From Streptococcus suis (GTDB lineage Bacteria > Bacillota > Bacilli > Lactobacillales > Streptococcaceae), in the NCBI RefSeq assembly GCF_024509555.1, contig NZ_JAMWEL010000001.1, positions 62,001 to 126,000 of the forward strand: a stretch of 64,000 nt of DNA. Reading direction: 5' to 3'. The position numbers and the translations under genes are program-made. Shown one piece after another: positions 43,758 to 53,232 of this stretch. A model generated the notes under the pieces. The model was given only the letters and a program-made list of their open reading frames with translations. It was not told the DNA's origin and did not search any database. Position 1 is the stretch's first letter. Every line of letters begins with the position of its first letter.

Positions 43758-45031
43758 GAGCAGTTGATTTAATTCAGAAAAAACGTGATGGCTTGGAGTT
43801 AACTACTGAGGAAATTCAGTGGTTGATTGATGGCTATGTGGATGGCAGTGTACCAGATTACCAAATGTCAGCTTTGGCGATGGCTATCTATTTTAAGGGA
43901 ATGTCCACAAGAGAGATTTCAGATTTGACCATGACTATGGTGCATTCGGGTGAGGAAATTGACCTTTCAGCGATTGCAGGTGTTAAGGTTGATAAGCACT
44001 CAACTGGCGGTGTAGGTGATAAGGTTACCTTGATCTTGGCACCACTTGTAGCAAGTTTTGGTGTTCCTGTTGCAAAGATGAGTGGTCGAGGTCTGGGCCA
44101 CACAGGTGGCACACTTGATAAGTTGGAATCCATTAAGGGATACCAAATCGAAGTAAGTCAAGAAGACTTTATCAAGCAGGTGCAGGAAACAGGAGTAGCT
44201 GTCATTGGTCAATCGGACAATCTGGTTAAGGCTGATAAATTACTTTATGCCCTGCGTGATGTGACGGCAACTGTGGATATCATTCCTTTGATTGCAAGTT
44301 CGGTCATGTCTAAAAAGATTGCGGCTGGTGCCGATGCCATTCTTCTCGATGTAACGGTTGGCGAAGGTGCCTTCATGAAGAACATCGAAGATGCGCGTGT
44401 TCTGGCACGAACCATGGTGGACCTTGGAAAAGCAGTTGGGCGCAAGACAGTAGCTGTCTTGACAGATATGTCCCAGCCGGTAGGGACCTCCATTGGTAAC
44501 CGCTTGGAAATTTTGGAAGCCTTGGAAATTCTTAAGGGAAATGGCAGAGCAGATGTGACAGAATTTATCTGTGAATTGGCTCAAATCATGCTCAGTTTGG
44601 CGAACGTTGAAAAGTCAGTCGAAGAAGTTCGTCAGCATATTGATAACGGAGCAGCCCTCAAGAAATTTGAAGAAATGGTTGTAGCTCAGGGCGGAGATTT
44701 GGAAGATTTGTACCGTCCGGTTCAAGTTTCTATTCAGGTTGACGTACTCTCTGATGAAGATGGTTACATCGTTGGACTTCCAGCCTTGGAATTCGGACTA
44801 TTTGCTATGAGAATTGGTGCTGGTCGGGCTGTTAAGACAGATGATTTGGACTATGAAACAGGAATTGTCTTCCATAAGAAAGTCGGAGAAGCGATTGCCA
44901 AGGGTGAAAAAATCGCAACAATTTATGCAAATGAAAATATTTCGGAAAATTTGCTTACAAATTTCAAGAAAAATGTTAAAATAGATAAAGTAAGTGTAAA
45001 AACGAAAGAAATCATCGAGATTATATCATAA
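43754..45031 (+). CDS. pdp: Pyrimidine-nucleoside phosphorylase
   Basis: The 425-residue protein has the thymidine/pyrimidine phosphorylase signature [20 protein letters not shown] and the phosphate-binding [15 protein letters not shown]. It splits uridine, thymidine or deoxyuridine with phosphate to base plus (deoxy)ribose-1-phosphate. It works with DeoC and Cdd in nucleoside salvage and is coupled to both neighbours. Confidence 0.95.
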   Translation: MRAVDLIQKKRDGLELTTEEIQWLIDGYVDGSVPDYQMSALAMAIYFKGMSTREISDLTMTMVHSGEEIDLSAIAGVKVDKHSTGGVGDKVTLILAPLVASFGVPVAKMSGRGLGHTGGTLDKLESIKGYQIEVSQEDFIKQVQETGVAVIGQSDNLVKADKLLYALRDVTATVDIIPLIASSVMSKKIAAGADAILLDVTVGEGAFMKNIEDARVLARTMVDLGKAVGRKTVAVLTDMSQPVGTSIGNRLEILEALEILKGNGRADVTEFICELAQIMLSLANVEKSVEEVRQHIDNGAALKKFEEMVVAQGGDLEDLYRPVQVSIQVDVLSDEDGYIVGLPALEFGLFAMRIGAGRAVKTDDLDYETGIVFHKKVGEAIAKGEKIATIYANENISENLLTNFKKNVKIDKVSVKTKEIIEIIS

Positions 45032-45045
45032 TGTACGGAGAAAGT

Positions 45046-45708
45046 ATGAAACTTAATAAATATATCGATCATACCATTTTAAAGCCAGAAACCTCTAAAG
45101 AACAGGTTGCTCAGATTTTGGCAGAAGCCAAAGAATATGACTTTGCTAGTGTCTGTGTCAATCCTACTTGGGTAACCTACGCAGCCCAAGAATTGAAGGA
45201 TAGTGACGTAAAAGTTTGTACCGTCATCGGCTTCCCTTTGGGTGCAAACACACCAGCTGTTAAAGCCTTTGAGACAAAAGATGCTATTGCAAATGGTGCT
45301 GATGAAATCGATATGGTCATCAATATTGGCGCCTTGAAAGATAAAAATTATGACCTTGTTTTAGAAGATATTAAAGCAGTTGTCGAAGCGAGTGGTGACA
45401 AACTTGTCAAAGTTATTATCGAAACTTGCCTTCTAACAGATGAAGAGAAAGAAAAAGCTTGTGAACTATCAAAAGAAGCAGGTGCAGATTTCGTCAAAAC
45501 TTCGACTGGTTTCTCAACAGGAGGTGCCACTGTGGCAGATGTAGCCCTAATGAGAAAAACGGTTGGACCGGATATGGGGGTTAAAGCTTCTGGTGGAGCT
45601 CGTTCTTACGAAGATGCCATTGCCTTTATCGAAGCTGGGGCTAGCCGTATTGGTGCATCATCTGGCGTTGCAATCATGAAAGGAGAAAAGTCGGATGGCG
45701 ACTACTGA
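45046..45708 (+). CDS. deoC: Deoxyribose-phosphate aldolase
   Basis: The 220-residue protein has the DeoC motifs [23 protein letters not shown] (Schiff-base Lys region) and [14 protein letters not shown] with the active-site Lys, plus [14 protein letters not shown]. It converts deoxyribose-5-phosphate to acetaldehyde and glyceraldehyde-3-phosphate. ATG 45046 is preferred over 45031 because GGAGAAAG lies just before it and the length then matches the family. It overlaps cdd by 14 bp. Confidence 0.96.
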   Translation: MKLNKYIDHTILKPETSKEQVAQILAEAKEYDFASVCVNPTWVTYAAQELKDSDVKVCTVIGFPLGANTPAVKAFETKDAIANGADEIDMVINIGALKDKNYDLVLEDIKAVVEASGDKLVKVIIETCLLTDEEKEKACELSKEAGADFVKTSTGFSTGGATVADVALMRKTVGPDMGVKASGGARSYEDAIAFIEAGASRIGASSGVAIMKGEKSDGDY

Positions 45709-46084
45709 TTTAATTGATTTATCTGTTGAAGTTAGTAAAAATGCCTATGTCCCCTACTCTCGTTTTCCAATTGGAGCAGTACTAGTTGCTAAAGATGGTC
45801 AAGTATTTACAGGGGTAAATATTGAAAATGCCAGCTATGGCCTGACCAACTGTGGTGAACGAACAGCTATTTTTAAGGCAGTCTCAGAAGGCGTTACAGA
45901 CTTTTCAGAACTGGTTGTTTACGGTGAAACAGAAAAACCAGTATCTCCTTGCGGAGCTTGCCGTCAGGTGATGGCAGAATTTTTTGAACAGGATCTAAAA
46001 GTGACCTTGGTCGCTAAAGATAAATCGACAGTCGAGATGACAGTCGGGGAATTACTTCCGTATTCTTTTACAGACTTAAAATAG
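45695..46084 (+). CDS. cdd: Cytidine deaminase
   Basis: The 129-residue protein has the zinc motifs of Cdd, [11 protein letters not shown] and PCGACRQV. It deaminates cytidine and deoxycytidine to feed Pdp. The ATG lies 14 bases inside the end of deoC, with GGAGAAAAG upstream. The next gene, the nucleoside-binding lipoprotein, starts 81 bases later. Confidence 0.96.
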   Translation: MATTDLIDLSVEVSKNAYVPYSRFPIGAVLVAKDGQVFTGVNIENASYGLTNCGERTAIFKAVSEGVTDFSELVVYGETEKPVSPCGACRQVMAEFFEQDLKVTLVAKDKSTVEMTVGELLPYSFTDLK

Positions 46085-46165
46085 GTTTGTAAAGCAGTCT
46101 TTAGGCTGTATCATTTCATCACTGCAACTTTTTGTTGCCAAAGAATTTTTTAGGAGGGTTCAGAA

Positions 46166-47224
46166 ATGAACAAGAAACTTGTTGGCTTGGGTGTTGTATC
46201 TTTAGCAGCACTTACTCTAGCTGCCTGCGGTAGCCGTACTTCAAATAACTCATCATCAGATTCAGCTTCATCTTCAGTAAAAGCTGCAATCGTTACTGAC
46301 ATCGGTGGTGTTGATGACCGTTCATTCAACCAATCAGCTTGGGAAGGTCTTACTGCATGGGGTGAAGAGCAAGGATTTGAAAAAGGTAATGGCTATGACT
46401 ATTTCCAATCTGCAAGTGAATCTGACTATGTCACAAACCTAGATTCAGCTGTTTCAGGTGGTTACAATCTAGTATTCGGTATCGGTTTCGCCTTGGAATC
46501 TGCAATTGCTGAAGTTGCTCCAAACAATACTGATACACATTATGTAATCGTAGACTCTGTTGTACCAGATCTTGATAACGTAGTTAGCGTTGGTTTCGCA
46601 GACCACCAAGCTTCTTACTTGGCAGGTGTTGCAGCAGCTAAATCTACAAAATCTAACCACGTTGGTTTCATCGGGGGTATGGAAGGTGTCGTAATCGACC
46701 GTTTTGAAGCTGGTTTCGTAGCAGGTGCAAAATCTGTAAATCCAGATATCAAAGTAACAGTTGACTACGCTGGTTCTTTCGGTGATGCTGCTAAGGGCCA
46801 AACACTTGCTGCTGCACAATATGCTGCTGGTGCAGATATTATTTTCCATGCTTCAGGTGGCACAGGTAATGGTGTATTTGCGGCTGCTAAAGCTGAAAAT
46901 GAGACTCGTAATGAAGCTGATAAAGTATGGGTAGTCGGTGTTGACCGTGACCAATCTGCAGAAGGTGAATATACATCTAAAGATGGCAAAGCTTCAAACT
47001 TCGTATTGGCGTCAACAATCAAAGAGGTTGGTACTGCTGTTAAAGATATCGCAACTAAAGCAGTTGCTGGAGAATTCCCTGGCGGTACTGTAGTTCAATT
47101 CTCATTGAAAGACAAGGGTGTAGAATTGGCTGAGACTAACCTTTCAGAAGATGCTTCAAAAGCTGTAGCAGATGCAAAACAAGCTATCATTGATGGTAAG
47201 GTAGAAGTTCCAGAAAAACCATAA
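46166..47224 (+). CDS. bmpA: Nucleoside-binding lipoprotein (BmpA/PnrA type)
   Basis: The 352-residue protein has a lipoprotein signal with lipobox LAAC (about residue 20). The BMP/PnrA-family motifs are TDIGGVDDRSFNQSAWEGL, HVGFIGGMEGVVIDRFEAGF and VVGVDRDQSAEGEY. It binds nucleosides outside the cell for the NupABC transporter. It follows the salvage enzymes, as in other streptococci. The ribosome binding site is TAGGAGG. Hairpins after it probably make it more abundant than the transporter genes. Confidence 0.93.
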   Translation: MNKKLVGLGVVSLAALTLAACGSRTSNNSSSDSASSSVKAAIVTDIGGVDDRSFNQSAWEGLTAWGEEQGFEKGNGYDYFQSASESDYVTNLDSAVSGGYNLVFGIGFALESAIAEVAPNNTDTHYVIVDSVVPDLDNVVSVGFADHQASYLAGVAAAKSTKSNHVGFIGGMEGVVIDRFEAGFVAGAKSVNPDIKVTVDYAGSFGDAAKGQTLAAAQYAAGADIIFHASGGTGNGVFAAAKAENETRNEADKVWVVGVDRDQSAEGEYTSKDGKASNFVLASTIKEVGTAVKDIATKAVAGEFPGGTVVQFSLKDKGVELAETNLSEDASKAVADAKQAIIDGKVEVPEKP

Positions 47225-47256
47225 GAACATTCTTTTGAATAAACTTTTTCCGAATC

Positions 47257-47335
47257 GGCGGCCGAAATCGGTCGCCCTTTTCGGAGCTGAGAATTTTTCT
47301 CAGTAAAGCCTATTACTATCTAGTAGGTTTTACTG
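47257..47335 (+). promoter_or_regulatory. Intercistronic hairpins between bmpA and nupA
   Basis: Three potential stems lie here. GGCGGCCGA (47257-47265) pairs with TCGGTCGCC (47268-47276), followed by CTTTT, terminator-like. CTGAGAA (47287-47293) pairs with TTCTCAG (47297-47303). Arms at 47301-47315 and 47321-47335 form a 15-bp stem with two wobbles. The last two stems share CAG at 47301-47303, so they may be alternatives. They likely tune read-through or mRNA stability. Confidence 0.65.
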
Positions 47336-47366
47336 ACAAAAATGATAGTCAGAAAGGAAGAAGATT

Positions 47367-48902
47367 ATGACTAGGGATAATGTCATTGAAATGCGCAATA
47401 TCACCAAGATTTTCGGTGAATTTGTCGCGAATGACCACATCAATTTACATGTCAGACGAGGTGAAATCCACGCCCTTCTCGGTGAAAATGGTGCTGGTAA
47501 ATCAACTCTTATGAATATGTTGGCAGGTCTTTTGGAGCCTACTAGCGGAGAAATTGCAATTAACGGTGAAGTTGTATCAATTGACTCGCCTTCTAAAGCT
47601 GCCCATCTAGGTATCGGTATGGTGCACCAGCACTTTATGTTGGTTGATGCTTTCACTGTTGCTGAAAATATCATTCTTGGTTCTGAAACAACAAAGGCAG
47701 GTATGATTGACCTCAAAAAGGCCATTGCTGAAATCAAAGAATTGTCTGAGCGTTACGGCCTAGAAGTTGATCCGACAGCTAAGGTGGCAGATATTTCTGT
47801 CGGAGCTCAACAGCGCGTAGAGATTTTGAAGACCCTCTATCGTGGTGCAGACCTCTTGATTTTTGACGAGCCAACGGCTGTATTGACCCCTGCGGAAATT
47901 GCAGAGCTTCTCAAAATCATGAAGAAATTGATTGAAGAAGGCAAGTCTATCATTCTGATCACTCACAAACTGGATGAAATTCGTGCTGTTGCGGATCGTG
48001 TTACTGTTATTCGTCGTGGTAAATCCATTGAAACAGTTGATGTCGCGGGTGCAAGCAATGAAGACTTGGCTGAGTGGATGGTTGGACGTTCTGTATCTTT
48101 CAAAACAGAAAAAATCCCTTCAAATCCTAAGGAAGTTATTCTGTCTATCAAGGATTTGGTAGTAAACGAAAACCGTGGCATTCCGGCAGTTAAAGGCCTT
48201 AACCTTGAAGTACGAGCTGGAGAAGTAGTTGGTATTGCTGGTATCGATGGAAATGGACAGAGTGAGCTTATCCAAGCCATTACAGGGTTGCGTAAGGTTA
48301 AATCAGGTTCCATTACCATCAAGGGTGAGGAAGTAGTTGGTAAAACACCTCGTAAAATCACTGAGATGCAAGTAAGCCACGTTCCTGAAGACCGTCACCG
48401 TGATGGCTTGGTATTGCAAATGTCTGTTGCAGAAAATATTGCTTTGCAGACATACTATAAAGAGCCAAACTCTAAGAATGGTATTCTGAATTACAATATT
48501 ATCAATGAAAAGGCACGTCAGCTAATGGAAGAGTTCGATGTGCGTGGTGCCAGTGAGTTAGTTCCTTCTAAGGCCTTGTCAGGTGGTAACCAGCAGAAAG
48601 CCATTATCGCCCGTGAAATTGACCGTAACCCAGATCTTCTCATCGTGAGCCAACCAACTCGTGGTTTGGACGTTGGTGCTATCGAATACATTCGTAAACG
48701 TTTGATTGCAGAGCGTGATAAGGGCAAGGCTGTTCTTGTTGTTAGCTTTGAATTGGATGAAATTTTGGATGTTTCAGACCGCATTGCTGTTATCCATGAC
48801 GGTACTATTCATGGTATCGTCGATCCTGCGACGACAAATAAGCAGGAGTTGGGTGTCTTGATGGCAGGTGGAAAATTAGAGAAGGGAGAAAGTCATGCCT
48901 AA
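47367..48902 (+). CDS. nupA: Nucleoside ABC importer ATPase (two-domain)
   Basis: The 511-residue protein carries two ABC domains, as in sugar/nucleoside CUT2-like ATPases. The first has Walker A GENGAGKST and Walker B DLLIFDEPTAVL. The second is degenerate at Walker A (GIDGNGQSE) but keeps the signature ALSGGNQQK and the segment LLIVSQPTRGLDVG, where Walker B is altered. It energises uptake of nucleosides bound by BmpA. It overlaps the first permease gene by 8 bp. Confidence 0.93.
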   Translation: MTRDNVIEMRNITKIFGEFVANDHINLHVRRGEIHALLGENGAGKSTLMNMLAGLLEPTSGEIAINGEVVSIDSPSKAAHLGIGMVHQHFMLVDAFTVAENIILGSETTKAGMIDLKKAIAEIKELSERYGLEVDPTAKVADISVGAQQRVEILKTLYRGADLLIFDEPTAVLTPAEIAELLKIMKKLIEEGKSIILITHKLDEIRAVADRVTVIRRGKSIETVDVAGASNEDLAEWMVGRSVSFKTEKIPSNPKEVILSIKDLVVNENRGIPAVKGLNLEVRAGEVVGIAGIDGNGQSELIQAITGLRKVKSGSITIKGEEVVGKTPRKITEMQVSHVPEDRHRDGLVLQMSVAENIALQTYYKEPNSKNGILNYNIINEKARQLMEEFDVRGASELVPSKALSGGNQQKAIIAREIDRNPDLLIVSQPTRGLDVGAIEYIRKRLIAERDKGKAVLVVSFELDEILDVSDRIAVIHDGTIHGIVDPATTNKQELGVLMAGGKLEKGESHA

Positions 48903-49956
48903 GAAATATCACAATGTGGCCCTTCCATTTTTGGCAGTATTTTCTGGTCTGTTGTTAGGTGCCATTATCATGCTTGTCTTCGGTTATGACCCAATTTGGG
49001 GCTACGAAGAACTATTCTATTCAGCTTTTGGTAATGTGAAATCAATCGGTGAAATTTTCCGTGCTATGGCACCACTGATTTTTACCGCTTTAGGTTTCGC
49101 AGTGGCTAGTCGTGCTGGTTTCTTCAACGTCGGTTTGCCTGGTCAAGCCTATGTGGGCTGGGTATTCGCAGGCTGGTTTGCCTTGTCAAATCCAGATTTG
49201 CCCCGTCCAGTTCTTATTTTAGCGACAGTAGTTATTGCTATGATTGCCGGTGGTATAGCTGGTTCTATTCCAGGTATCTTGCGTGCCTATCTTGGTACCA
49301 GTGAAGTTATCGTCACAATCATGATGAACTACATCTTGCTTTACTCATGTAACTATATCATACGTGAAGTATTCGCTGATGATTTGATGAAGAATACGGA
49401 TTCGACGATCAACGTTTCAGCCAATGCTTCCTATCAGACAGAATGGCTCCGTGCTTTGACAGATAATTCGCGTATGAACCTGGGGATCTTCTTTGCAATT
49501 ATAGCTGTCTTGGTCATCTGGTTCTTGTTAACTAAAACAACTCTCGGTTTTGAAATTCGTTCAGTTGGTTTGAACCCAACGGCATCCGACTACGCAGGTA
49601 TGTCAGCTAAACGTACCATCATTCTTTCAATGGTTATCTCAGGTGCCCTTGCGGGTCTTGCTGGTGCCATCCAGGGTCTTGGTACCTTCCAAAATGTCTA
49701 CATTCAAAGTGGTAATTTGGATATTGGTTTCAACGGTATGTCTGTTGCCCTCTTGGCTTCAAACTCACCGCTCGGTATCCCATTGGCAGCCTTCCTATTC
49801 GGTGTTCTCTCTGTTGGGGCACCAGGTATGGTTCGTGCCCAAATTCCACCTGAATTGATAAACGTTGTAACAGCGTCTATCATCTTCTTTATCGGTGTGA
49901 AATTTATCTTTGAGCAATTGCTTAAAGCAAAAAATAAAGCGAAAGGAGCGAAATAA
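48895..49956 (+). CDS. nupB: Nucleoside ABC importer permease 1
   Basis: The 353-residue protein has about ten hydrophobic segments of the BPD_transp_2 type (FTALGFAVASRAGFFNVGLP, GLAGAIQGLGTFQNVYIQSG). It forms the translocation pore with the following permease. It overlaps nupA by 8 bp and ends in a lysine-rich tail one base before nupC. Confidence 0.92.
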   Translation: MPKKYHNVALPFLAVFSGLLLGAIIMLVFGYDPIWGYEELFYSAFGNVKSIGEIFRAMAPLIFTALGFAVASRAGFFNVGLPGQAYVGWVFAGWFALSNPDLPRPVLILATVVIAMIAGGIAGSIPGILRAYLGTSEVIVTIMMNYILLYSCNYIIREVFADDLMKNTDSTINVSANASYQTEWLRALTDNSRMNLGIFFAIIAVLVIWFLLTKTTLGFEIRSVGLNPTASDYAGMSAKRTIILSMVISGALAGLAGAIQGLGTFQNVYIQSGNLDIGFNGMSVALLASNSPLGIPLAAFLFGVLSVGAPGMVRAQIPPELINVVTASIIFFIGVKFIFEQLLKAKNKAKGAK

Positions 49957-49957
49957 G

Positions 49958-50911
49958 ATGAATATTTCCATTCTTGCCTTACTCATTTCGCAGATGTTAA
50001 TCTATTCAGCACCCCTGATTTTTACCAGTCTTGGTGGCGTATTTTCTGAACGTGGCGGTATTGTAAACGTTGGTTTGGAAGGGATCATGGTAATTGGTGC
50101 TTTTGCCGGCGTTGTCTTCAACATTGAATTTGCTGAAACCTTTGGTAAAGCAACTCCTTTGTTAGCAATCCTAGTTGGTGGTTTAGCAGGTGTCTTATTT
50201 GCAGCAATTCACGCTATGGCTACCATTAACTTCCGTGCAGACCACGTTGTATCTGGTACGGTGTTGAACCTTCTAGCTCCAGCCTTGGGTGTCTTCCTTG
50301 TCAAAGTTATCTATAACAAGGGACAAACTGACAGCATCACTCAGTCATTCGGTAAGTTTTCATTCCCAGTATTGGCTGATATTCCGGTTATTGGAGATAT
50401 TTTCTTTAAGAATACGAGTTTGATGGGCTATGTTGCTATTGCAACTGCATTCCTGGCATGGTTCATTCTCTATAAGACTAAGTTCGGCCTTCGTCTTCGC
50501 TCAGTTGGTGAGCACCCACAAGCAGCTGATACACTTGGTATCAATGTTTATGCTATGCGTTATGCAGGTGTATTGATTGCTGGTTTCCTTGGTGGTGTTG
50601 GTGGTGCAGTTAGTGCCCAATCCGTAAACATCAACTTCTCAGCAACAACAATCGTTGGCTCAGGTTTTATTGCCTTAGCTGCAGTTATCTTTGGTAAGTG
50701 GAACCCAATTGGTGCCATGTTAGCTAGTCTTTTCTTTGGATTATCTCAAAGTTTGGCAGTAGTTGGAAGTCAGCTTCCAGGTTTGAAAGATATTCCGACA
50801 GTATATCTACAAATCGCACCTTACCTTATCACAGTCGTAGCTCTCTCTGCCTTCTTTGGAAAAGCTGTTGCACCAAAAGCTGATGGTGTTAACTATATCA
50901 AATCAAAATAA
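49958..50911 (+). CDS. nupC: Nucleoside ABC importer permease 2
   Basis: The 317-residue membrane protein is of the same family (YSAPLIFTSLGGVFSERGGI, VGLEGIMVIGAFAGVV). ATG 49958 is preferred over an in-frame codon at 49910 inside nupB, because GAAAGGAG lies just upstream and the membrane segment then begins at the N-terminus. It closes the nucleoside importer operon. Confidence 0.92.
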   Translation: MNISILALLISQMLIYSAPLIFTSLGGVFSERGGIVNVGLEGIMVIGAFAGVVFNIEFAETFGKATPLLAILVGGLAGVLFAAIHAMATINFRADHVVSGTVLNLLAPALGVFLVKVIYNKGQTDSITQSFGKFSFPVLADIPVIGDIFFKNTSLMGYVAIATAFLAWFILYKTKFGLRLRSVGEHPQAADTLGINVYAMRYAGVLIAGFLGGVGGAVSAQSVNINFSATTIVGSGFIALAAVIFGKWNPIGAMLASLFFGLSQSLAVVGSQLPGLKDIPTVYLQIAPYLITVVALSAFFGKAVAPKADGVNYIKSK

Positions 50912-51027
50912 TATAATAAAAGAACTCCCAGCACTTTGCAGTTCTCCAAAAAGTTTGTAAATAAATAATTTTTGGAAGGTAAATGCATGTTGGGTGTTCA
51001 TTATTTTATCAAAGGAGGTAAGTCAGT

Positions 51028-51558
51028 ATGCGTCGCCTAGTTTTGAATATTGCAATGAGTTTGGACGGTTATATCGCTCGAACAGACGGGAGTTATGATT
51101 GGATTGAAGGCCATGGTACTCGTCAGTATGATACTAGTTTGCAGTTTGATAATGCTGGATTTTTTGCAAGCTGTGATATGGTCATTATGGGGCGTAAATC
51201 TTTAGAGGATTGCCCGCTTGAGATGATTGAGGGATATCAGGAAAAACAATTTATAATTGCTAGTCGTAATGCACAAATTGACTATGATAATGTTCGTTTT
51301 GTGAATGATATTGTTCCGGAAATTGAACGCTTGCGCTCTTCTGAGGGTAGCGATATTTGGCTTTTTGGAGGTGCAAATTTGGTTCAAACCTGTCTTAAAG
51401 CGGGAGTGGTTGACCATCTTATTGTCGGCATCATTCCAACCATACTTGGAGATGGAATAGCACTTTTTGATAGACTGTCCAAAGAACAGAAATTGATTTT
51501 AGTAGAATCAACAGTCACTGATGGCATTGCCATGTTACGGTATGATATTAGAAAATAG
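51028..51558 (+). CDS. Dihydrofolate reductase-like (RibD C-terminal) protein
   Basis: The 176-residue protein has the RibD_C/DHFR-like fold pattern: RLVLNIAMSLDGYIARTDGS, DMVIMGRKSLED and DIWLFGGANLVQTCLKAGVVD. It is probably an NADPH-dependent reductase, but its substrate is unknown; such proteins are common in streptococci. A strong AAAGGAGG ribosome binding site lies before ATG 51028. The decayed ISL3 element begins shortly after its end. Confidence 0.87.
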   Translation: MRRLVLNIAMSLDGYIARTDGSYDWIEGHGTRQYDTSLQFDNAGFFASCDMVIMGRKSLEDCPLEMIEGYQEKQFIIASRNAQIDYDNVRFVNDIVPEIERLRSSEGSDIWLFGGANLVQTCLKAGVVDHLIVGIIPTILGDGIALFDRLSKEQKLILVESTVTDGIAMLRYDIRK

Positions 51559-51593
51559 AGCCGTTTATCTGAGCCTGACATAGATGGCTTTTT
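51559..51593 (+). terminator. Weak terminator-like hairpin after the reductase gene
   Basis: AGCC and ATCT segments pair with AGAT and GGCT across a bulge and an 11-nt loop, followed by TTTTT (51589-51593). The interrupted stem makes this less certain than the other terminators. Confidence 0.45.
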
Positions 51594-51988
51594 CTGTCTA
51601 GCTTAATTTTACAAATTGGGGTTCTAAAAGTTCCTACAGCCGAACGCGTGCCACTTGATGTCTTTGTTTATTGGTCGCTTCCAGTTTGACGTTGGAATAA
51701 GGCAATTCCATGGCGTTCGTGATGTAAGTTTTATATTTTAGAAATGTTTTAAAAACAGTTTTAAAGACAGGATTGACAAGGTCCAGGTTGTCTTCTAGAA
51801 GCTCTAAGAAATATTTCGAGTTCATCTCTTGGAAATGGAAGAGAAGGATCTGATAGAGTTCGTAATAGAATTTCAGTTCCACAGAGAAATTCACTGTCTT
51901 CTGGACAACCTCTCTCGGTGTTACTGTTTGCCCAAAAGTGCGGGAATAGAAGCGATTCAGCGACAGTTTACGGCTATCTTTTTGGAGT

Positions 51989-52046
51989 AAATCAGTCCAG
52001 TGGACTGATTTAGCCTGAGCCTAGAAATAGGAGAGCGAAGTTCCAG
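51989..52046 (-). repeat. Short hairpin repeat, copy A, inside the ISL3 remnant
   Basis: AAATCAGTCC (51989-51998) pairs perfectly with GGACTGATTT (52002-52011) around AGT, followed by a tail containing GCCTGAGCCTAGAAATAG and AGCGAAG. It interrupts the transposase just before the QKDSRKLS block. The tail is shared with copy B. Confidence 0.8.
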
Positions 52047-52180
52047 TAGCGATTCTGGGAACTGTATTCTTGAGATTTTCTAACGAAATGATTCATAATT
52101 TGAATACGGACACGGTTCATAGCACGGCTCAGGTGTTGGATAATGTGAAATCTATCAATGACAATTTTAGCTTTTGGGAG

Positions 52181-52246
52181 TGAAACAGTCTGGGAATAGA
52201 CTGTTTCAGCCTGAGTCTAGAGATAGTATAGCGAAGGGACTAGCTA
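52181..52246 (-). repeat. Short hairpin repeat, copy B, inside the ISL3 remnant
   Basis: TGAAACAGTCT (52181-52191) pairs perfectly with AGACTGTTTCA (52198-52208), followed by GCCTGAGTCTAGAGATAG and AGCGAAG, the same tail as copy A in the same orientation. It lies between the VVTM and LPKAKIV blocks of the transposase, in place of roughly a dozen expected codons. Confidence 0.8.
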
Positions 52247-52821
52247 TTTTGTAGCCAAAGCATGGTCACGACCTCGACAGTTTCTCTGACCTCCCTAGAA
52301 TACTTGTAGAAATAGTTCTTGATGGTGCTTTGGCAGTTGCTGTCAAGAATGGTCACAATCGATCTCGTCTCAAAATTCTGAGCAATAAAGGCGAGTTTTC
52401 CCTTGTTCCGACTAAATTCATCCCAGCTCAAGACTTTTGGCAATTTCGTAAAATCATGCTCAAATTGAAACTGAGCCAGTTTCCTCTGGACGACCGATAC
52501 GGAGATATGTAATCTTCTAGCGATGGCTATATTGGTCATATTTTCTGTATGGAGTTGTGTGACTTTCTCCCAAATAGGTTGGGAAATCTGACAGTTTTTC
52601 TTGACTAGAGCTGCCTCAGCTACGGTCACTTTTTTGCAAGATTTGCGCTGAAACCGGCGTTTTTTAAGCAGGAGGAATGTTGGAAACCCCAGACAATCTA
52701 AAATAGGGATTTTTGACGACTTTTGAAAATCGTACTTGATACATTTTCCTTGACAATAAGGACAACGAGAACTGTAATCTCTACAGTGGATTCACCCACT
52801 ACAGTCTTATAGAGCCAGATA

Positions 52822-52848
52822 AAAAGGAAAGGTTCGCCTTTCCTTTTG
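52822..52848. terminator. Perfect hairpin with TTCG loop beside the ISL3 remnant
   Basis: AAAAGGAAAGG (52822-52832) and CCTTTCCTTTT (52837-52847) form a perfect 11-bp stem with a TTCG tetraloop. A- and T-rich ends suggest a bidirectional intrinsic terminator, perhaps the original end of the upstream unit before the IS inserted. Confidence 0.75.
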
Positions 52849-52913
52849 TGTTGGCTTTTATTACTAAGTGAAATATGATAAAATGGACTATCTGATAAAG
52901 TAGATATAGAAAT

Positions 52914-53180
52914 ATGGGAAAATTCTGTCAATCCTGTGCGATGTCCTTGAATTTGCATCTTAAAGATGTTAGAGAAACAGAAGTAGGTGGCAGTTTATCA
53001 GGTATTTATTGTTTTAATTGTTATGGCAATGGTACATTTTGGAACCCAATATAAAATTTGAACAAATGCTTGAGAAAGGCAAGAGTGCCAATTCAAATGG
53101 GAAGGGAATGCAGTTGTCAAATTTTTGATGAAAGCAAGTTACCCAATGATGCTGAAGATAGCAGAAAGATGGAAAAATAG
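52914..53180 (+). pseudogene. Frameshifted zinc-ribbon protein gene, paralogue of 62160-62435
   Basis: The start reads MGKFCQSCAMSLNLHLKDVR, nearly the same as the intact protein at 62160 (MEKFCQSCAMPLNLHGQDVR), and the end reads VKFLMKASYPMMLKIAERW against VKFLMKASYPFMLKKAKRW. A base is missing from the T run near 53038 (TTTT where the intact copy has TTTTT) and a second indel lies near 53110, giving premature stops. It is therefore a dead duplicate. Confidence 0.88.
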
Positions 53181-53232
53181 AATATTTTCCAGTAACTAAT
53201 AAGAATAAGATAGTTCAGAAAGGATACTTATT

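Larger units (their letters stand above)
51634..52815 (-). pseudogene. Decayed ISL3-family transposase
   Basis: Reading leftward, in-frame remnants of an ISL3 transposase appear in order. The zinc-finger-like start is CPYCQGKCIKYDFQKSS (near 52760). The HTH and DDE-entry regions are ISVSVVQRKLAQFQFEHDF and LPKVLSWDEFSRNKGKLAF. Then come LPKAKIVIDRFHIIQHLSRA (near 52150), QKDSRKLSLNRFYSRTFG (near 51960) and the end ELPYSNVKLEATNK. The first 40 or so residues and the true C-terminus are missing. Two short hairpin repeats break the frame, so it cannot encode an active enzyme. GGCTCTATAAG near 52815 on this strand may be the remaining IS end. Confidence 0.88.

Noticed and set aside
47963..48361. 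Leftward open frame opposite nupA
   Set aside because: Ser/Thr/Arg-rich shadow translation with no start signal. The ABC ATPase motifs are on the other strand.
50919..50944. AGAACT/AGTTCT pairing after nupC as a terminator
   Set aside because: Only six pairs around a 13-base loop with no T run, so not supportable.
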